A DNA stretch of 21,741 nucleotides from Brevibacillus sp. (GTDB lineage Bacteria; Bacillota; Bacilli; Brevibacillales; Brevibacillaceae), in the NCBI GenBank assembly GCA_029240815.1, contig JARDZO010000061.1, positions 1 through 21,741 of the forward strand, written 5' to 3'. A program made the position numbers and the translations under genes. The notes beneath the pieces are model-generated. The model saw only the letters and a program-made list of their open reading frames with translations. It was not told the DNA's origin and searched no databases. This document shows positions 1 through 7,502 of the stretch, in pieces; within the stretch, counting starts at the first letter, position 1, and every line of letters begins with the position of its first letter.

Positions 1-30
1 TTGTGTCTCCCCTGTTGTGATGAATATAGT
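1..30 (+). promoter_or_regulatory. possible sigma-A promoter upstream of SOD gene
   Basis: TTGTGT (1-6) and TATAGT (25-30) are separated by 18 bases. The -10 matches consensus at 5 of 6 positions and the -35 at only 3 of 6. It would give a leader of about 130 bases before the TTG start at 168. The hexamer at position 1 sits at the window edge, so upstream context cannot be judged. Confidence 0.3.
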
Positions 31-167
31 ACAGCATACCACTCTGACATGTGTGCTACTACCATATGCGTAGTTTAAATTTCTTGTACTCCGCGAATGT
101 CGCACCTTCCCTGGGCACTTTTCATACGTTGAGAGAGAGAGAAACGCCTAAGGCAGGAGGAATTTCA

Positions 168-1133
168 TTGGAAGAGCAAACAAAACAACTTCTGGACTGG
201 AGCCAGTGGGGACGCCAATGGATCGAACATTTGAGAGGACACAAGAAATTAAATCGAGAGCTCGAGCGTCATTTGCACAAATTCGAAGAAACCTTTACTC
301 AGCTGGGCAGAAAGGCAGCACGTCTGAATTCGAGCAAGCAGCCGGATGAGCTCCCCCAATTGGTTGCACGTGCGGAAGAAGTCCAGGAGCAGTTTCACCG
401 TTTCCTACGCCTCGTGCAACTGAATGAACAGGACCTCGCTGAGGCCGTCGCGACTCCGGTCTCTTATCCCCCGCAACGCGAACCTGTGCCAGTACCAGTC
501 GCTCGCCCCTTAACCGCTGGACGCCATACACTCCCTCCGCTGCCTTACGCTTACAATGCGTTGGAACCGTTCATCGATGCTGAAACCATGCGCATCCATC
601 ATGACAAGCTGCACAAAAAGTACGTCGACGATCTCAATACGGCCGAGCTGAAGCTAGCCGAAGCACGCGCCAATGGGAATTTTGATTTGGTTCGTCACTG
701 GGAGCGGGAGCTGGCATTTAACGGAGCAGGTCATTACCTGCACACGATCCTCTGGCCATCCATGAGCCCAGAAGGCGGAGGTGAACCAGGTGGAGATCTG
801 GCTGAAGCGATCAAGCGGTACTTCGGCTCATTTGCTGCGTTTAAAAATCAATTTACACAGGCGGGGGGTAAGGTGGAAGGACCAGGCTGGGCTATCCTCG
901 TATGGTCCCCGCGTGCACAGCATGTGGAAATCCTGACGGCCGAAAAGCATCAGAACCTCTCCCAGTGGGATACCATTCCACTGCTTGCACTCGACGTCTG
1001 GGAGCACTCTTATTTCCTCCAATACAAAAATGAGAGGGACAAATACGTCGATGCGTGGTGGAACATCGTCAACTGGCCGTATGTGGAGGAGCGTTTTTCA
1101 CAAGCGCGCAAGCTGCGATGGCCACCGTTTTGA
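168..1133 (+). CDS. sodF: Fe/Mn superoxide dismutase with N-terminal helical extension (SodF-like)
   Basis: Converts superoxide to hydrogen peroxide and oxygen; probably cytoplasmic, as no signal peptide is visible. I start it at TTG 168 because AGGAGG at 155-160 lies seven bases upstream. The same frame is open back to ATG 51, but no ribosome site supports that start. The product is 321 residues. The C-terminal part (about 120-321) is the SOD fold, with the four metal ligands in place: His144 (in IHHDKLH), His192 (in GHYLHTILW), Asp276 and His280 (in DVWEH). The first ~115 residues are charged and helical (WIEHLRGHKKLNRELERH and on), followed by a Pro/Val-rich linker. Ordinary SODs are about 200 residues; the SodF group of bacilli carries a comparable extension. 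Fe versus Mn cannot be decided by eye. It stands alone, convergent with the PhzF-family gene. Confidence 0.88.
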   Translation: MEEQTKQLLDWSQWGRQWIEHLRGHKKLNRELERHLHKFEETFTQLGRKAARLNSSKQPDELPQLVARAEEVQEQFHRFLRLVQLNEQDLAEAVATPVSYPPQREPVPVPVARPLTAGRHTLPPLPYAYNALEPFIDAETMRIHHDKLHKKYVDDLNTAELKLAEARANGNFDLVRHWERELAFNGAGHYLHTILWPSMSPEGGGEPGGDLAEAIKRYFGSFAAFKNQFTQAGGKVEGPGWAILVWSPRAQHVEILTAEKHQNLSQWDTIPLLALDVWEHSYFLQYKNERDKYVDAWWNIVNWPYVEERFSQARKLRWPPF

Positions 1134-1153
1134 GCCTAGCTATAAGAAATGAC

Positions 1154-1202
1154 AAAAGCCCCCACCTTTCCAGCTACTGCGGATGAGGAGGGGGTCGTTA
1201 TT
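1154..1202. terminator. probable bidirectional terminator between SOD and PhzF-family gene
   Basis: CCCCCACC (1159-1166) can pair with GGAGGGGG (1187-1194) with one A-A mismatch. It is flanked by AAAA on the left and a T-rich stretch on the right. It lies between two converging genes, where a shared terminator is expected. The loop is long (20 bases) and the T-tract is imperfect. Confidence 0.45.
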
Positions 1203-1216
1203 CCTTTCGGGAGCTG

Positions 1217-2122
1217 TTATTCCTCTTTCAGGCGAAGCTGACCGGCAATCGTTACATGCGCTGCACCCCCGACATGAATGACTGGAAGTTCGCCCGTATG
1301 TTCAACCGTTGCGTACAAGGTACCCGGCCGGCCGATCGCGTGCCCCTGGCCTATGACCAGATGGTGTACCTTTCCTTTTTCCAAAAATCCTTCCAGCGCC
1401 AAATACCCTGACAAAGCCCCATTGGCAGCTCCCGTGACCGGATCCTCTGGAATCCCGATCGCTGGGGCAAAATCACGCGTGTACACGTCGTAGCCTTCTG
1501 GCGCATTCCACGAAAACAGGTGCGTCGTCGTAATCCTATGCTGTTTGTTCAGCGCCTCCAATTCCGAAAGCAGCGGAACAGCACGGTCGATCGCCTCGTG
1601 CGTCCGGACAGGCACCAGTAAATGCAACCCACCGGTCGAAGCCAGTTTCATCGGATAGCGATCGTCCAGATCTTCCGGCCGAATCCCTACCATTCGTGCG
1701 ACCTCCTCCCGATTCACATCGATGTCCTGAACGGAGGGAGCAATCTGGGTCATCGTCACCTTTTGCAGCTGACCCGCTTCGATGTCCAATGCGACGGGGA
1801 TCAGCCCGACATTCGTCTCGAACACGATTGGTCTGCCTTTTTCCAGCCATCCTCTCTCCGTGGCCAATAGCCAGGAAGAACCCACGGTGGCATGCCCGCA
1901 AAAGTTGATCTCCGTCGTCGGGGTAAAATAGCGGATACGAAAATCAGCTTCCGGATGTTCACTCGGCATGAGAAAGGCTGATTCAGGGAGGTTTAGCTCG
2001 TTGGCAATCCGCTGCATTTGCTGTACAGTCAAGGTATCAGCATCTGGAACCACACCCGCAGGGTTTCCTGTAAAGGGATCTTGCGTAAAAGCATCCACGT
2101 GATAGACATTCACCAATTTCAT
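1217..2122 (-). CDS. PhzF-family isomerase/epimerase-like protein
   Basis: Member of the PhzF (phenazine biosynthesis-like, diaminopimelate-epimerase fold) family, 301 residues, the usual length for a two-domain PhzF monomer. Family hallmarks seen: the opening VYHVDAFTQDPFTGNPAGVV, the catalytic glutamate Glu47 in LNLPESAFL, the FCGHATVGSSWLL glycine-rich loop, and the C-terminal EDPVTGAANGALSGYL motif. Start chosen at ATG 2122, with AAGGAG about ten bases upstream; the frame continues 15 codons further but without a comparable site. Phenazine genes are absent here, so the substrate is unknown; most family members in bacilli are uncharacterised. It is divergent from a LysR regulator, a layout that often means the regulator controls the neighbour. 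Family assignment is firm, function is not. Confidence 0.88.
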   Translation of the reverse strand: MKLVNVYHVDAFTQDPFTGNPAGVVPDADTLTVQQMQRIANELNLPESAFLMPSEHPEADFRIRYFTPTTEINFCGHATVGSSWLLATERGWLEKGRPIVFETNVGLIPVALDIEAGQLQKVTMTQIAPSVQDIDVNREEVARMVGIRPEDLDDRYPMKLASTGGLHLLVPVRTHEAIDRAVPLLSELEALNKQHRITTTHLFSWNAPEGYDVYTRDFAPAIGIPEDPVTGAANGALSGYLALEGFLEKGKVHHLVIGQGHAIGRPGTLYATVEHTGELPVIHVGGAAHVTIAGQLRLKEE

Positions 2123-2165
2123 TGTGATCGCTCTCCTTTTTATGATTCGTGTCTCTTCTCCTGTC

Positions 2166-2178
2166 ATTTATCATAAAT
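2166..2178. promoter_or_regulatory. candidate LysR operator (13-bp interrupted palindrome)
   Basis: ATTTATCATAAAT has five-base arms around a TCA centre, in the 129-base gap between the divergent PhzF-family and LysR genes. LysR-type regulators usually bind such AT-rich dyads (T-N11-A type). A second dyad, CATGA-N8-TCATG at 2220-2237, sits just upstream of the LysR start and could serve autoregulation. Both are pattern-based calls only. Confidence 0.35.
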
Positions 2179-2251
2179 CTGGTACGATCCCGTGTAAAAT
2201 GAGAGCTTTGCATGCTAGACATGATATTTCTTTCATGAAAGGACGAGAAGC

Positions 2252-3124
2252 ATGACCTTGTTTCAAATCGAGGTATTGGTCGCCGTAGCGAATCGCGGCA
2301 ACTTCACACGTGCCGGCGAAGACATCGGTCTCAGTCAATCCGGGGTGAGTCATACGATTGGCTCTTTGGAAAAAGAACTGGGCATCTCCTTGTTTGTACG
2401 CAATCGCAATGGCGTCCAGCTGACAGCAGCCGGCGAAGAAGTCGTCGCTTCTGCCCGAATGATCATGCAGCAATCTTCCCGCATCAAGCAGATAGCCTCA
2501 GAGTCTGTCGGTCTGCTGAATACGACGATTCGCATCGGCTCCTTCCCCAGTGCGACCGAGCATCTGTTGCTCCCTCTGATACGCGAGCTCAACAGCCTGT
2601 ATCCTCAATTGGAGACTCGCCTATTTGAAGGGACGTATCCAGAAATCAAAGAGTGGCTTCGCACAGGAGTGGTCGATGTGGGATTTCACATCATGCCGGA
2701 AGACGAACTGGACGGAATCCCGCTCGTAAAAGACCCATTAAAGGCTGTCGTGTCTGTAAACCATCCGCTGGCGAAAGAAGAGTCCCTCACTTTCGAGCAG
2801 CTCGCTGCCGAACCTTTTATCATGCCTATGGCAGGCTGTGAACTCCTGTTGTATGGCGAATTTGGCAAAAGGAAGCTGCAACCGCAGATCAAATACGAGG
2901 TCGTAGACAATGCAACGATTCTCGCAATGGCTGAAGCTGATATCGGTGTGACCGTCGTTCCTGAGCTCACACTGCCGACCGCTTTGCCTCAGGTAAGGGT
3001 CATTGAACTCGCCCCTCCTGTTTACCGACAAATCGGGCTCGTGGTTCGCTCGCTTGAGGATAGTTCTCCGGCAGTCCTCGCCTTTTTACGGGAAGCCCAA
3101 CGATACCTATCCACATCCAACTAA
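2252..3124 (+). CDS. LysR-family transcriptional regulator
   Basis: DNA-binding regulator of 290 residues, normal length for the family. Residues 1-60 form the LysR winged helix-turn-helix (ANRGNFTRAGEDIGLSQSG, then the SLEKELGISLF segment), followed by the linker helix. About 90-285 is the periplasmic-binding-protein-like effector domain (IRIGSFPSATEHLLLPLI onward). ATG 2252 is preceded by AAAGGACGAG. It diverges from the PhzF-family gene, which is its most likely target. It is followed after 16 bases by a small DUF3899 membrane protein, probably on the same transcript. Its effector cannot be predicted from the sequence. Confidence 0.92.
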   Translation: MTLFQIEVLVAVANRGNFTRAGEDIGLSQSGVSHTIGSLEKELGISLFVRNRNGVQLTAAGEEVVASARMIMQQSSRIKQIASESVGLLNTTIRIGSFPSATEHLLLPLIRELNSLYPQLETRLFEGTYPEIKEWLRTGVVDVGFHIMPEDELDGIPLVKDPLKAVVSVNHPLAKEESLTFEQLAAEPFIMPMAGCELLLYGEFGKRKLQPQIKYEVVDNATILAMAEADIGVTVVPELTLPTALPQVRVIELAPPVYRQIGLVVRSLEDSSPAVLAFLREAQRYLSTSN

Positions 3125-3140
3125 AGGACGTGTTTTCACT

Positions 3141-3518
3141 GTGAAAAAATGGTCGCTCTCTCTTCTTTCCCTTCTCCTTGTCGCCAGCATTGTCCTAGGA
3201 CTTGTCGCCCAATCAGCTACCTTGCTGCCATTGATTAACCAGAGCTTTCTCTTTGGACTCTTTCTTTTGATTTTCGGTTGTTTGGCCCTCGTCATCCGCT
3301 CAGGCTTTTTCACCGCGTTCGTGCGAGGCTTCGCGCAGTTGAAGGACATGTTCTTTCGCAAGCCGCGCGTGCTGGACAGCGAGCTCTATTCGGTTCAAGA
3401 TCCTTCTTTTCAACGAAAAAAAGAGGCGATCCTACGAAGAGGAACGTCTCTCTTGCTTACATCTGGGTTCGGTATGATCTTGTTTTCCCTCGTCCTTACT
3501 TGTTTCTATTACGCGTAA
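3141..3518 (+). CDS. small DUF3899-like membrane protein
   Basis: Protein of unknown function, 125 residues from GTG 3141. AAAGGA at 3123-3128 overlaps the LysR stop codon and lies 12 bases upstream, a somewhat long spacing. Three hydrophobic segments are visible at about 4-22, 33-52 and 100-122. A charged cytoplasmic-looking stretch (68-100, with FFRKPRVLDS and QRKKEAILRR) lies between the second and third. The pattern LINQSFLFGLFLLIFG then IRSGFFTAF resembles the DUF3899 family of bacilli, recalled from memory and not searched. The same frame is open upstream through the LysR end, but that region is the LysR coding sequence in another frame. Co-transcription with the LysR gene is likely from the 16-base gap and the terminator downstream. 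Confidence 0.68.
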   Translation: MKKWSLSLLSLLLVASIVLGLVAQSATLLPLINQSFLFGLFLLIFGCLALVIRSGFFTAFVRGFAQLKDMFFRKPRVLDSELYSVQDPSFQRKKEAILRRGTSLLLTSGFGMILFSLVLTCFYYA

Positions 3519-3578
3519 AGAAGTATCGCTCTCCTGTACACCGCTGCTCTTGTAGCCCATACCTCAAACACGTAAAGT

Positions 3579-3606
3579 CGCTCTTGTCATCAGAGCGTCT
3601 CTTTTC
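3579..3606 (+). terminator. Rho-independent terminator after DUF3899 gene
   Basis: CGCTCT (3579-3584) pairs perfectly with AGAGCG (3592-3597), seven-base loop, followed by TCTCTTTTC. It lies 12 bases from the convergent oppF stop codon, so it may also weakly end the opp transcript, although the T-run on that strand is poor. Confidence 0.6.
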
Positions 3607-3617
3607 TATCTAGAGTG

Positions 3618-4568
3618 TCAGTTTTCGAACAAGTGACAGGCGACCCAATGCCCAGCTTCCGCCTCTCGCCAGATCGGTTCTGCTTGCGAACAACGCTCCA
3701 TAGCAACAGGGCAGCGCGTCCGGAATCCGCATCCGCTTGGTTTGTTGGCCGGACTAGGCAGATCTCCTTGTAACACAATCCGCTCCCGTTTTATCGTGGG
3801 GTCGGGCACAGGGACAGAGGAGAGCAGCGCCTTTGTATAAGGATGGAGTGGTCTCGCGTACAGGTCGCGACTGGAAGCGAGCTCTACCATTTTCCCCAGA
3901 TACATGACGCCGATCCGGTTAGAAATATGCTTCACCATCGACAGGTCGTGGGCGATGAACAAATAGGTCAGCCCTCTATCTCGTTGCAGATCCTCCAACA
4001 AATTGACGACCTGAGCTTGAATGGAAACGTCCAGCGCAGAAATCGGTTCGTCAGCAATAATGAATTCTGGCTCAACTGCCAACGCTCGGGCAATTCCGAT
4101 GCGCTGACGCTGCCCACCGCTAAATTCATGCGGGAACCGCTGCGCATGATCTTTATGCAAGCCGACCAAAGAGAGCAGCTCTGCCACCCGTTCGCGACGC
4201 ATACCCTTGCTGAGTCCGTGGATATCCAGACCTTCGGCAATGATATCTTCCACCGTCATGCGCGGGTTCAGGCTTGCCTGTGGGTCCTGAAAGATCATCT
4301 GGACATCGCGATTGAACTGCCCTGCTTCTTTTCCGCGCAGCTTGTGCACATTCTTCCCTTTAAAGAGCACTTCCCCGTCCGTATTTTCATAGAGCCGGAT
4401 AATCGTGCGGCCGAGTGTAGACTTCCCGCATCCGCTTTCTCCTACCAACCCTAGCGTCTCTCCTCTTTGAATGGTAAAGGAGACGCCATCTACTGCCTTG
4501 AGCTCAAAATCAGCGCCGACAGCAAAGTACTTTTTCAGATCGCGAACCTCTAGCAGTGCCTCTGTCAT
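3618..4568 (-). CDS. oppF: oligopeptide/dipeptide ABC transporter ATPase OppF/DppF-like
   Basis: One of two ATPases that drive peptide import on the inner face of the membrane; 316 residues. Walker [10 protein letters not shown] (43-51), ABC signature [15 protein letters not shown], Walker [13 protein letters not shown] and the H-loop AHDLSMVKH are intact. The C-terminal oligo/dipeptide-transporter extension is present ([13 protein letters not shown], then a cysteine-rich CGFRTRCP and later Cys residues). Such clusters are reported to carry an iron-sulfur centre in some DppF proteins; here that is only a possibility. Its ATG overlaps the oppD stop codon in an ATGA arrangement (4565-4568), implying translational coupling. 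It is the last gene of the cluster. Opp versus Dpp versus App specificity cannot be decided from the ATPase. Confidence 0.93.
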   Translation of the reverse strand: MTEALLEVRDLKKYFAVGADFELKAVDGVSFTIQRGETLGLVGESGCGKSTLGRTIIRLYENTDGEVLFKGKNVHKLRGKEAGQFNRDVQMIFQDPQASLNPRMTVEDIIAEGLDIHGLSKGMRRERVAELLSLVGLHKDHAQRFPHEFSGGQRQRIGIARALAVEPEFIIADEPISALDVSIQAQVVNLLEDLQRDRGLTYLFIAHDLSMVKHISNRIGVMYLGKMVELASSRDLYARPLHPYTKALLSSVPVPDPTIKRERIVLQGDLPSPANKPSGCGFRTRCPVAMERCSQAEPIWREAEAGHWVACHLFEN

Positions 4569-5587
4569 ATTCCCTGCCTCCCTGCGGCTACCAGCTCATC
4601 GATGCGAGGCGCACGCGAATCGTGCAGCCAGCAAGCGGCTCTGTGTTCTCCGCCAAACTCCGTCGTCACCGGCATCTGCTGATCGCAAATTTCCATCGCA
4701 AACTCGCAGCGAGCCGCAAATGGGCAGCCTTTTGGCGGATGGAACAAGTCAGGGGGCGTACCTTCGATGGGAACCAGCCGCTGTCTTTCCCCTTCGTCCA
4801 GTCGAGGTAACGAACGCATCAGTCCCCACGTGTACGGATGCCGCGGATTGGCGAAAACATCTTCCACCGTCCCTGTCTCCACCACGATCCCTGCGTACAT
4901 CACAACCATGCGATGTGCGATCTCTGCCACGACACCCAAGTCATGCGTAATGATAACGACGGACAGCTCCTGTTCTTCCTGCAGTCGCTTCAACAGATCC
5001 AGAATTTGCGCCTGGATCGTCACATCGAGTGCAGTAGTCGGCTCATCGGCAATCACGAGCTTGGGCTGACAAGCGAGAGCGATCGCGATGACGACACGCT
5101 GTCGCATACCTCCACTGAACTGATGGGGATATTGGTCGATCCGCTGCTCCGGGTCCGGAATACCGACAAGTCGCAGCATTTCGATGGCCCGCCCACGCGC
5201 TTCTTCTCGCGTTACTTTTTGAGTGCGGACGAAGCCCTCTACAATTTGCGTTCCTACTTTCATCGTTGGATTGAGCGCCGTCATCGGGTCCTGAAACACC
5301 ATGCCGATCTCGGTTCCGCGAATCGCGAGCAGCTCTTTTTTCGGGAGATTGCTGATTTCTCTTCCTTCAAACACGACCTTGCCACCGACCATCTTGCCCG
5401 GTGGATTGGGAATCAGCCCCATGATCGCTTGCGCCGTCACGCTTTTGCCGCAGCCGCTCTCCCCGACGATCGCAACCGTTTCTCCCTTATCGACATGGAA
5501 GGAGACGCCGCGAACCGCCTGCACTTCTCCGCCATACGTTTTAAAATTCACTTTCAAATCATCGATCACAAGCAAATGTTTGGTCAT
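4565..5587 (-). CDS. oppD: oligopeptide/dipeptide ABC transporter ATPase OppD/DppD-like
   Basis: Partner ATPase of OppF, 340 residues from ATG 5587. I chose this start because GGAGGGGAG lies nine bases upstream; the frame is open 22 codons further but that part overlaps the ribosome site and the oppC end. Walker A GESGCGKS (42-49), signature [15 protein letters not shown], Walker [13 protein letters not shown] and the switch THDLGVVAE are all present. The C-terminal peptide-transporter extension ([12 protein letters not shown], then [16 protein letters not shown]) matches the family. It starts 22 bases after the oppC stop and overlaps oppF by four bases. Confidence 0.93.
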   Translation of the reverse strand: MTKHLLVIDDLKVNFKTYGGEVQAVRGVSFHVDKGETVAIVGESGCGKSVTAQAIMGLIPNPPGKMVGGKVVFEGREISNLPKKELLAIRGTEIGMVFQDPMTALNPTMKVGTQIVEGFVRTQKVTREEARGRAIEMLRLVGIPDPEQRIDQYPHQFSGGMRQRVVIAIALACQPKLVIADEPTTALDVTIQAQILDLLKRLQEEQELSVVIITHDLGVVAEIAHRMVVMYAGIVVETGTVEDVFANPRHPYTWGLMRSLPRLDEGERQRLVPIEGTPPDLFHPPKGCPFAARCEFAMEICDQQMPVTTEFGGEHRAACWLHDSRAPRIDELVAAGRQGI

Positions 5588-5609
5588 CGCTCTATGCTCC
5601 CCTCCGTTC

Positions 5610-6551
5610 CTAATCGCGCAGACGTGGATCGAGCGCGTCCTGCAAGCCATCACCGAAAACGTTGAACGCGAACATCGTCAGCGAAATCATCAACGCGGGG
5701 AAGAACAGCCGCCACCAGTCTCCGGTCAAAATAACGCCCAATCCGTCGTTTGTCATCGTCCCCCAGCTCGCGACCGGCGCCTGAACACCCAGCCCCAAAA
5801 AGCTCAGGAACGATTCAGCAAAGATCGCAGATGGAATCGTAAAAGTCAGATTCACGATGATGACACCAAATGTATTGGGGATCAAATGCTTCAGCAGGAT
5901 GCGCGAAAACTTGGCTCCCAAGACTTGTGCCGCCAGGATGAACTCCTGATTTTTCAACTGGAGAATCTGCCCGCGCACCAGCCTCGCCATTCCTACCCAG
6001 CCTGTCGCCGAGAGCGCGATGATGATGGTCAAAAGCCCTGGTTCCATCACGACCATGAGCAGGATGACCACGAGGAGGTACGGCAAGCCGTACAAGATTT
6101 CGATGACACGCATGATGATGGTATCGATCCGCTCCCCACGCTTGCCACGTCCTGCCATATAGCCAGCGAGTCCTCCTACCGCCACACCAATGATCAAATC
6201 GATGAGCGCGGCGACCACACCGATGGTCAACGAGATTCTGGCCCCGTACCACGTACGCGCAAACATGTCTCGCCCGAGCTCGTCCGTTCCAAACCAATGC
6301 TCGGAGGATAGCTCCTGATTTTTCGTCAAAAGACTTTGATCCGAATAGCTGTACGGCACCAGATTCGGCCCAATGATCGCCATCGCTATCAGCGTGACAA
6401 TGATGATAAGCCCCAGCATCGCCAGTTTGTTTTTGATCAGTTTCCTGATGACTTGCTGCCCATTACTGAGGCTCGGCCTCGCGATCACATTGGCCTGCGT
6501 GTTCTTGGTCAACGGGCGAAATAACGGGTCTATTCTTTGTTCCATCGCCAC
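5610..6551 (-). CDS. oppC: peptide ABC transporter permease OppC/DppC-like
   Basis: Inner-membrane permease subunit, 313 residues, normal length. GTG 6551 is preferred because AAGGAG (minus strand, opposite 6561-6566) is nine bases upstream; the alternative ATG two codons later would have a 15-base spacing. N-terminal OppC-type segment with the first membrane helix at about 43-65 (NKLAMLGLIIIVTLIAMAII), the family motif HWFGTDELGRD (85-95), further helices at about 108-131, 150-182 and 282-300, and the EAA loop that contacts the ATPases at 204-226 (ILAAQVLGAKFSRILLKHLI). Only three bases separate it from the oppB stop codon. Confidence 0.92.
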   Translation of the reverse strand: MAMEQRIDPLFRPLTKNTQANVIARPSLSNGQQVIRKLIKNKLAMLGLIIIVTLIAMAIIGPNLVPYSYSDQSLLTKNQELSSEHWFGTDELGRDMFARTWYGARISLTIGVVAALIDLIIGVAVGGLAGYMAGRGKRGERIDTIIMRVIEILYGLPYLLVVILLMVVMEPGLLTIIIALSATGWVGMARLVRGQILQLKNQEFILAAQVLGAKFSRILLKHLIPNTFGVIIVNLTFTIPSAIFAESFLSFLGLGVQAPVASWGTMTNDGLGVILTGDWWRLFFPALMISLTMFAFNVFGDGLQDALDPRLRD

Positions 6552-6554
6552 AGT

Positions 6555-7487
6555 CTATCTCTCCTTGTTGGTCAGCTTGATCCGCGGGTCAATCAGCGTA
6601 TACGCGATGTCGATCAGGAAGATGGTGACGATCAGAATCGCGCTGTAAAAAATGGTCGTACCCAAAATAACGGGATAGTCCCGGTTGAAAATGCCATCCA
6701 CGAAATATTTCCCGATTCCAGGAATCGCAAAGATCTTCTCTACGACAAAGGTCCCTGTGATCAGAGATGCGATCAGCGGCCCCAAGAAGGTGACAACAGG
6801 CAGGATCGCGTTGCGGATGCCATGTCTTACCACAATGAGAAAGGTAGGAATGCCTTTTGCCTCCGCTGTCCGGATGTAGTTCTGATTCATGACCTCAATC
6901 ATACTCGCGCGCATATACCTCGTGATGACAGCGACGGGCCCAAAAGAGAGTGCGAGAGAGGGAAGTACCGTATGCATCCACGTCCCCCACGTCGCAACGG
7001 GGAAGATCGTCAGCTTGATCGCAAAAAAGTTGATCAAGAGCGGCGCCATGATGAAGCTGGGAACTGCCACCCCGAGCACAGCGAGTGCCATCGCCACGTA
7101 ATCCAGCCACTTGTTTCGATTGAGGGCAGCAATGATTCCAAACGTGATCCCAAAAATCAAGGCAACCACGATCGCTTGCCCCCCCAGCCAAGCGGACGCT
7201 CCAAAACCGTCTGCGATCATGTCATTGACACCACGTGAGTCGGATTTGATCGAAGGTCCCAGATCCAGCATGACCAGGTTCTTCAAATACAACACATACT
7301 GTACTGGCAAAGGCTCGTCCAAGTGATACTTAGCTCGCAGATTGGCGAGAATTTGCTCCGGCAGCTGATCGGATTCGGAAGCAAATGGGTTGCCCGGAAT
7401 GGAATGCATCAAAGAAAATGTCAGCGTTACGATGATCCACAAGGTGACCAGCATCATCAAAACGCGTTTTACCAGATAGTTGGACAT
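6555..7487 (-). CDS. oppB: peptide ABC transporter permease OppB/DppB-like
   Basis: Inner-membrane permease subunit, 310 residues. ATG 7487 has AAGGAGG seven bases upstream. The first helix (about 8-28, VLMMLVTLWIIVTLTFSLMH) followed by IPGNPF is the standard opening of this family. The EAA loop is RTAEAKGIPTFLIVVRHGIR, and the C-terminus ends in the usual DPRIKL. Fifteen bases separate it from the dipeptidase stop codon, so the peptidase and permease genes are almost certainly one transcript. With OppC it forms the translocation channel. Confidence 0.92.
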   Translation of the reverse strand: MSNYLVKRVLMMLVTLWIIVTLTFSLMHSIPGNPFASESDQLPEQILANLRAKYHLDEPLPVQYVLYLKNLVMLDLGPSIKSDSRGVNDMIADGFGASAWLGGQAIVVALIFGITFGIIAALNRNKWLDYVAMALAVLGVAVPSFIMAPLLINFFAIKLTIFPVATWGTWMHTVLPSLALSFGPVAVITRYMRASMIEVMNQNYIRTAEAKGIPTFLIVVRHGIRNAILPVVTFLGPLIASLITGTFVVEKIFAIPGIGKYFVDGIFNRDYPVILGTTIFYSAILIVTIFLIDIAYTLIDPRIKLTNKER

Positions 7488-7502
7488 GAAGCGCCTCCTT
7501 GT

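Noticed and set aside
51..167. In-frame upstream ATG codons extending the SOD gene
   Set aside because: No ribosome site precedes them, while AGGAGG sits seven bases before TTG 168; the extra residues look like untranslated leader.
3843..4454. Long plus-strand open frames opposite oppF and oppD (also 4838-5665 and 5301-6311)
   Set aside because: They are antisense to well-supported transporter genes and have low-complexity translations (His/Arg/Asp-rich) typical of shadow frames.
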